This document shows positions 5,635 through 8,524 of a stretch of DNA of 8,524 bases, piece by piece. Made by a program: the position numbers and the translations under genes. How positions within the stretch are numbered: position 1 is the first letter of the stretch; the number at the start of each line of letters is the position of its first letter. Source of the DNA: QQUD01 sp039029915 (GTDB taxonomy: Bacteria > Chloroflexota > Anaerolineae > Promineifilales > Promineifilaceae); NCBI GenBank assembly GCA_039029915.1, contig JBCCFD010000358.1, forward strand, positions 1 to 8,524. The letters run 5' to 3'. The notes below the pieces were generated by a model. The model was not told where the DNA came from. It searched no databases and saw only the letters and a program-made list of their open reading frames with translations.

Positions 5635-6168
5635 ATGAATACAGCTATTGCCCTTTTCCGAGGAATTAATGTCGGCGGAAAAAACAAAATAAAGATGAAA
5701 GAGCTCGCTGAAGTTCTTGAAAATTTAGGCTATACGAATATTCAGACCTATATTCAAAGTGGCAACGTAGTATTCCAGACAATTCAAGCAGTTAGCGAAA
5801 AAGCAGCGGAAGAAATTAGCAGGGCTATCTTCAATAAAAAGGGCTTTGAACCAAGGGTCTTACTCTTAACCAAACCCCAATTCCAAAACGCCATTGAGCA
5901 AAATCCATTTCCAACCGATAACGGCAAACTGCTGCATTTTTATTTCCTTGAATCCACCCCATCTCAACCTAACCTAGAGCGAATACAGACTCTAAAGAGT
6001 GAAACCGAATCGTTCGAATTGACAGAAAACACCTTCTATCTGTACGCACCCGGTGGCATTGGACGCTCCAAATTAGCAGCAAGTGTAGAAAAAGCATTGG
6101 GTGTACCAGCAACAGCACGCAACTGGAATACAGTCAGTAAGATTTTGACAATGATTCACAATCTGTAA
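5635..6168 (+). CDS. DUF1697 family protein
   Basis: A 177-residue protein of normal family length, preceded by AGGAGA 6 nt before the ATG. It shows the DUF1697 pattern: IALFRGINVGGKNKIKMKELAEVLENLGYTNIQTYIQSGNVVF split as FRGINVGGKNKIKMKEL (residues 8-24) and NIQTYIQSGNVVF (35-47), then LHFYFLE (100-106), the GGIGRSKLA segment (140-148) and TARNWNTVSKI (159-169) near the end. The family is widespread and soluble; its biochemical function is not established. It lies 12 bp behind the GH3 gene and is probably cotranscribed, although a functional link to glycoside breakdown is not evident. There is no ACGGCCGT word and base composition is more AT-rich than GH3. No clear terminator hairpin follows. 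Confidence 0.9.
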   Translation: MNTAIALFRGINVGGKNKIKMKELAEVLENLGYTNIQTYIQSGNVVFQTIQAVSEKAAEEISRAIFNKKGFEPRVLLLTKPQFQNAIEQNPFPTDNGKLLHFYFLESTPSQPNLERIQTLKSETESFELTENTFYLYAPGGIGRSKLAASVEKALGVPATARNWNTVSKILTMIHNL

Positions 6169-6210
6169 ATTTTACAAACTACCCAAACCAATTAATTTTT
6201 AAATTGCCCC

Positions 6211-6241
6211 TTGACTTTAAACTTAGTTCAACCTTTATACT
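6211..6241 (+). promoter_or_regulatory. Promoter with 19-bp spacer, MerR-type
   Basis: TTGACT (6211-6216, 5 of 6) and TATACT (6236-6241, 5 of 6) are separated by 19 bp. Such over-long spacers are the hallmark of promoters that MerR-family regulators activate by untwisting DNA. The region has an imperfect dyad TTGA (6211-6214) to TCAA (6228-6231). It precedes the membrane-protein gene and, two genes on, a MerR regulator, so autoregulation of this operon is plausible. The rest of 6169-6402 shows nothing gene-like. Confidence 0.45.
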
Positions 6242-6402
6242 TCTTTTCATCGAGGTCACACGCAAAACCACACAGTAAATCAAAGACCTCACCTTAATCC
6301 CCATTTAAAGCGCACCGCGCAAATTACACAATTGGCGCCCCGATTCAAGCGAAGCTACTTTCGCGGTTGCCTCATGCATTTGAAAAAAAGGGAATCATAA
6401 AG

Positions 6403-6825
6403 ATGAGAATTCAAGTACCCACATTTGTTATCGTAATAACCGCATTAACAGGCTTAATCGCCGCTATATTAGGTGTTTGGGGGTGGCTATCCCCAGAAAC
6501 ATTCCCTGGGCCATCAGCGGTCGGAGCACCCGAGCATACAATTTTGTCATGGTCAGCAAGAGAAATTGGAATGGCTGTATCATCCGTCATAGCAATTCTT
6601 TTCATCAAAGATGCTCGGGCTTATGCAGTGGCTCTTGGCAGTGCATGGACACGCGAACTGCTAGACTTTATTGACGGTTTTCGCATCGCAGACACACCAA
6701 CACGTCTTTTTGTTGTCGTCGGTGTTTCCGTCATTTTGCACTCAATCGCTCTTTACATGACAATGAGAGCGATCCGTAAGCATAATTCTGAATCCCTATC
6801 GCCCGTTGCTGCTAGTGGAGATTGA
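6403..6825 (+). CDS. Small four-helix integral membrane protein of unknown function
   Basis: A 140-residue protein from ATG 6403, which has AAGGGA 9 nt upstream; the longer in-frame ATG at 6367 has no ribosome site and adds only polar residues. Hydrophobic segments are at about 7-29 (FVIVITALTGLIAAILGVWG), 52-69, 72-92 (the weakest, containing WTRELLDFIDGF) and 101-121. The conserved-looking SAREIGMAVSS (51-61) and RELLDFIDGFR (84-94) resemble the small four-helix DUF4345/DUF4267-like membrane proteins, but I cannot fix the family. The tail (122-140) is polar. It lies 32 bp before the MerR gene and is probably in one transcript with it. A membrane partner or efflux-related target of the regulator would be a guess. 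Confidence 0.75.
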   Translation: MRIQVPTFVIVITALTGLIAAILGVWGWLSPETFPGPSAVGAPEHTILSWSAREIGMAVSSVIAILFIKDARAYAVALGSAWTRELLDFIDGFRIADTPTRLFVVVGVSVILHSIALYMTMRAIRKHNSESLSPVAASGD

Positions 6826-6857
6826 GTTAAAGGTTACTAGGGTCAATGAGGTGTATG

Positions 6858-7715
6858 ATGTTCAAGATTGGCGAATTTAGCAGGGTTGCTCAAATAGCAA
6901 CATCACAATTACGCTATTATGATCGGATTGGTCTGTTTCAGCCAGGCTACACTGACGAGTTCACAGGATATCGTTACTATCAAGCCGCACAGTTGCCAGA
7001 TCTCAACCGTATATTAGCCATGAAGGAGTTAGGCTTAAGCCTTGAGCAAATTCAAGAATTGGTTCAGGAAGACGTTTCGGCCGAAGCGCTACGCGGCATG
7101 TTGGCCCTAAAAAAGGCGCAGGTACGTGAAGAGCTACACAACCAAATTACACGTTTACATCATATCGAGGCGCGGCTGCAGCAGGTAGAACAAGCCGGGG
7201 ATACAAATCAAGCTGATGTTGTTTTAAAAGAGTTACCCTCTCGCTTATTCTATGGTTTTCGAGCAACGCTTCCTGACCTGCGGCAGGTTCGTGGTCATCT
7301 CTTCGAAAGTCATAATTTAATACCTTCACGAATCTCCAAGAAAAAGCTTAGCTACCTAACCGTCATGCAGCATCAAGACAGCTTTACAATGAAAGATGCC
7401 GATGTTGAATTAGGTTTTCTAATCAATGAACAAATTAATGACAGCTTACAATTAAGTAGTGGTCATGAGTTCACCACGCGAACCTTGCCATCGGTTGAGA
7501 TGGCCGCTTGCATTGTCCGAGTGGGTGGCCCCGACCAAAGCTACGGCTGTTATGCCAACGCAGGCCACTGGATTGAAGCAAATGGGTATCAAATCATCGG
7601 CCCAGCCTATGAGGTTTTCTTGGTTCCGCCAAGGCCTAAACGGATTAGCGAAACGGTGTGTGAAATTCAAATACCTGTCGTTCTTAGCCAGCGTCGCTCA
7701 CTCGTTTTAGACTAA
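6858..7715 (+). CDS. MerR-family regulator with GyrI-like effector-binding domain
   Basis: A 285-residue BmrR-like transcription activator. From ATG 6858 the winged helix-turn-helix spans about 1-70 (FKIGEFSRVA, SQLRYYDRIGLFQP, GYRYYQAAQL, LAMKELGLSLEQI). A dimerising coiled coil follows at about 80-115, then a GyrI-like ligand domain to the end, with GHWIEANGYQIIGPAYEVFL (positions about 238-257) as its clearest motif. Such regulators bind small hydrophobic or cationic compounds and activate promoters with long spacers. Three in-frame ATGs compete (6846, 6855, 6858); 6858 is chosen because homologues begin MFKIGEFS and GAGGTG lies 4 nt upstream, but 6846 (289 residues) is not excluded. No Cys pattern for metal sensing is present. 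It sits between the membrane protein and the amidinotransferase-family gene (15 bp gap), its likely targets. Ligand unknown. Confidence 0.9.
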   Translation: MFKIGEFSRVAQIATSQLRYYDRIGLFQPGYTDEFTGYRYYQAAQLPDLNRILAMKELGLSLEQIQELVQEDVSAEALRGMLALKKAQVREELHNQITRLHHIEARLQQVEQAGDTNQADVVLKELPSRLFYGFRATLPDLRQVRGHLFESHNLIPSRISKKKLSYLTVMQHQDSFTMKDADVELGFLINEQINDSLQLSSGHEFTTRTLPSVEMAACIVRVGGPDQSYGCYANAGHWIEANGYQIIGPAYEVFLVPPRPKRISETVCEIQIPVVLSQRRSLVLD

Positions 7716-7730
7716 ATCAGGAAATGGCAC

Positions 7731-8524
7731 ATGAATTTATCTATCAATGATGAATATTCACCCTTAAAGAAAATAGTAATCGGCCTTGGGACCCCCTACC
7801 AGCGAGATAAAACGCGGGTAGCCCAAGAAATGGCTGACTTCCCTATGGTACCAGACACGGCGTGGAAGGAGCAGGTGCTAGCACTAGCCTACCCAACTGA
7901 AACACAATTAATTCAAGAATATAACGATTTTGTCTCTGCTCTCATGAAGCATGGGGTTGAGGTGCTATTTCCAAATCCAGAGGCAGCTTATTCATTTGAC
8001 TATACCTGTCCCCGAGATATTGGGTTTGTCATTGGCGACACCTTTTTCATTGCCAACATGGCCGTTGCCAGTCGGGCAAACGAAATTGAAACGGTTATGG
8101 CTCACTTAAAAAATGTTGAGGCCAAGAAAATAGTCTCAGTTCCAGAAGGCTGTATCGTTGAGGGGGGTGACGTCATCCTTTTAGACAATAATAAAGTGCT
8201 GGTTGGTATCAATCAGCGAACAAATCGTGAAGGTTATGAGTTCCTTAAAACCCATTTAATGCCGCGCCATTACGAACTCATCCCTGTTTTCCATAATCAA
8301 CTTCACCTTGATTGCTGTCTTAATCCATTGGGGCAAGGGCATATGCTAATCCACATCGATAGCCTCGCTGGCAACAGCGAAAAAACGTGGCAGGTTCTTA
8401 AACAGTACGTATGGGTTCAGGTCGATGGAGTGGAAAGAGAGCATTTAGCCACCAACGTCCTCTCAATCAACCCAACTACCATTGTTGCACGTAAAGGGGA
8501 GACCAGTGTGCGTGTTAATCAAGA
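7731..8524 (+). CDS. Amidinotransferase / arginine deiminase-family (pentein) enzyme, 3' end outside the window
   Basis: 264 codons from ATG 7731 (ribosome site AGGAAA, 6-12 nt upstream) run off the right edge. The fold is the guanidino-group modifying (pentein) superfamily, which acts on arginine-like guanidines to release ornithine/citrulline-type products or move the amidino group. Visible motifs are CPRDIGFVIGD (93-103), VEGGDVIL (143-150), VGINQRTNREG (158-168) and HLDCCLNPLG (192-201), where His192 fits the catalytic His and Glu144/Asp147 the guanidine-binding residues. The nucleophilic Cys expected near the C-terminus lies beyond the window, so activity is unproven. Dimethylarginine hydrolase, arginine deiminase and amidinotransferase remain possible. 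No signal peptide. The 15-bp gap to the MerR gene implies cotranscription, so the regulator's ligand may relate to a guanidine compound; that is inference. Confidence 0.87.
   Translation, partial: MNLSINDEYSPLKKIVIGLGTPYQRDKTRVAQEMADFPMVPDTAWKEQVLALAYPTETQLIQEYNDFVSALMKHGVEVLFPNPEAAYSFDYTCPRDIGFVIGDTFFIANMAVASRANEIETVMAHLKNVEAKKIVSVPEGCIVEGGDVILLDNNKVLVGINQRTNREGYEFLKTHLMPRHYELIPVFHNQLHLDCCLNPLGQGHMLIHIDSLAGNSEKTWQVLKQYVWVQVDGVEREHLATNVLSINPTTIVARKGETSVRVNQ

Noticed and set aside
6349..6364. Small hairpin GCGAA-loop-TTCGC before the membrane-protein gene
   Set aside because: Five base pairs with no T-run; too weak to call a terminator or regulatory structure.
971..8524. Integron cassette array, suggested by many small same-strand genes
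   Set aside because: I found no paired RYYYAAC/GTTRRRY attC-like sites between genes, gene gaps vary from 5 to 364 bp, and several genes share an operon-like spacing.

Overview
The window is a bacterial chromosomal stretch, probably accessory, carrying eleven complete or window-truncated protein genes plus one doubtful small locus. The first gene lies on the minus strand and all the others on the plus strand. Start sites mostly have good Shine-Dalgarno sequences (AAGGAG, AGGAGA), and sigma70-like -35/-10 pairs are visible; both argue against Bacteroidota. The palindrome ACGGCCGT occurs nine times in 8.5 kb, mostly inside genes. I associate heavy use of this word with some Chloroflexota (Anaerolineae-like) genomes, but that is recall, so the taxonomic guess is weak.

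Layout: 1-752 (minus) is the N-terminal part of a PLP enzyme of the D-threonine aldolase / D-serine dehydratase-like family. A divergent intergenic region with a good promoter leads to a DUF1801 protein whose real start is GTG at 971. From 1553 to 2260 lies a palindromic repeat array (unit about 120 bp) split by a short segment carrying a GIY-YIG nuclease gene; the segment is bounded by TAAACTA direct repeats. Next come a second, different DUF1801 gene, apparently read from a leaderless transcript, and a VOC (glyoxalase-fold) protein 5 bp behind it. An AT-rich stretch (3158-3834) holds a 13-bp perfect inverted repeat, a 55-codon gene with a strong ribosome site, and what looks like a frameshifted small membrane protein. 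A GC-richer glycoside hydrolase family 3 gene and a DUF1697 gene form a tight pair (3835-6168). The right end is a probable operon: a small four-helix membrane protein, a MerR regulator with a GyrI-like effector domain, and an amidinotransferase/arginine deiminase-family enzyme cut by the window edge. It is preceded by a promoter with the long 19-bp spacer typical of MerR-controlled promoters.

Functional picture: most products are small stand-alone enzymes or binding proteins (PLP enzyme, VOC, DUF1801 x2, DUF1697, GH3, amidinohydrolase) without an evident shared pathway. I see no defence system, CRISPR, phage module or biosynthetic cluster. The most novel-looking signals are the GIY-YIG gene sitting at a unit junction of a palindromic repeat array, the iterated ACGGCCGT word, and the MerR-type promoter ahead of the right-hand operon.
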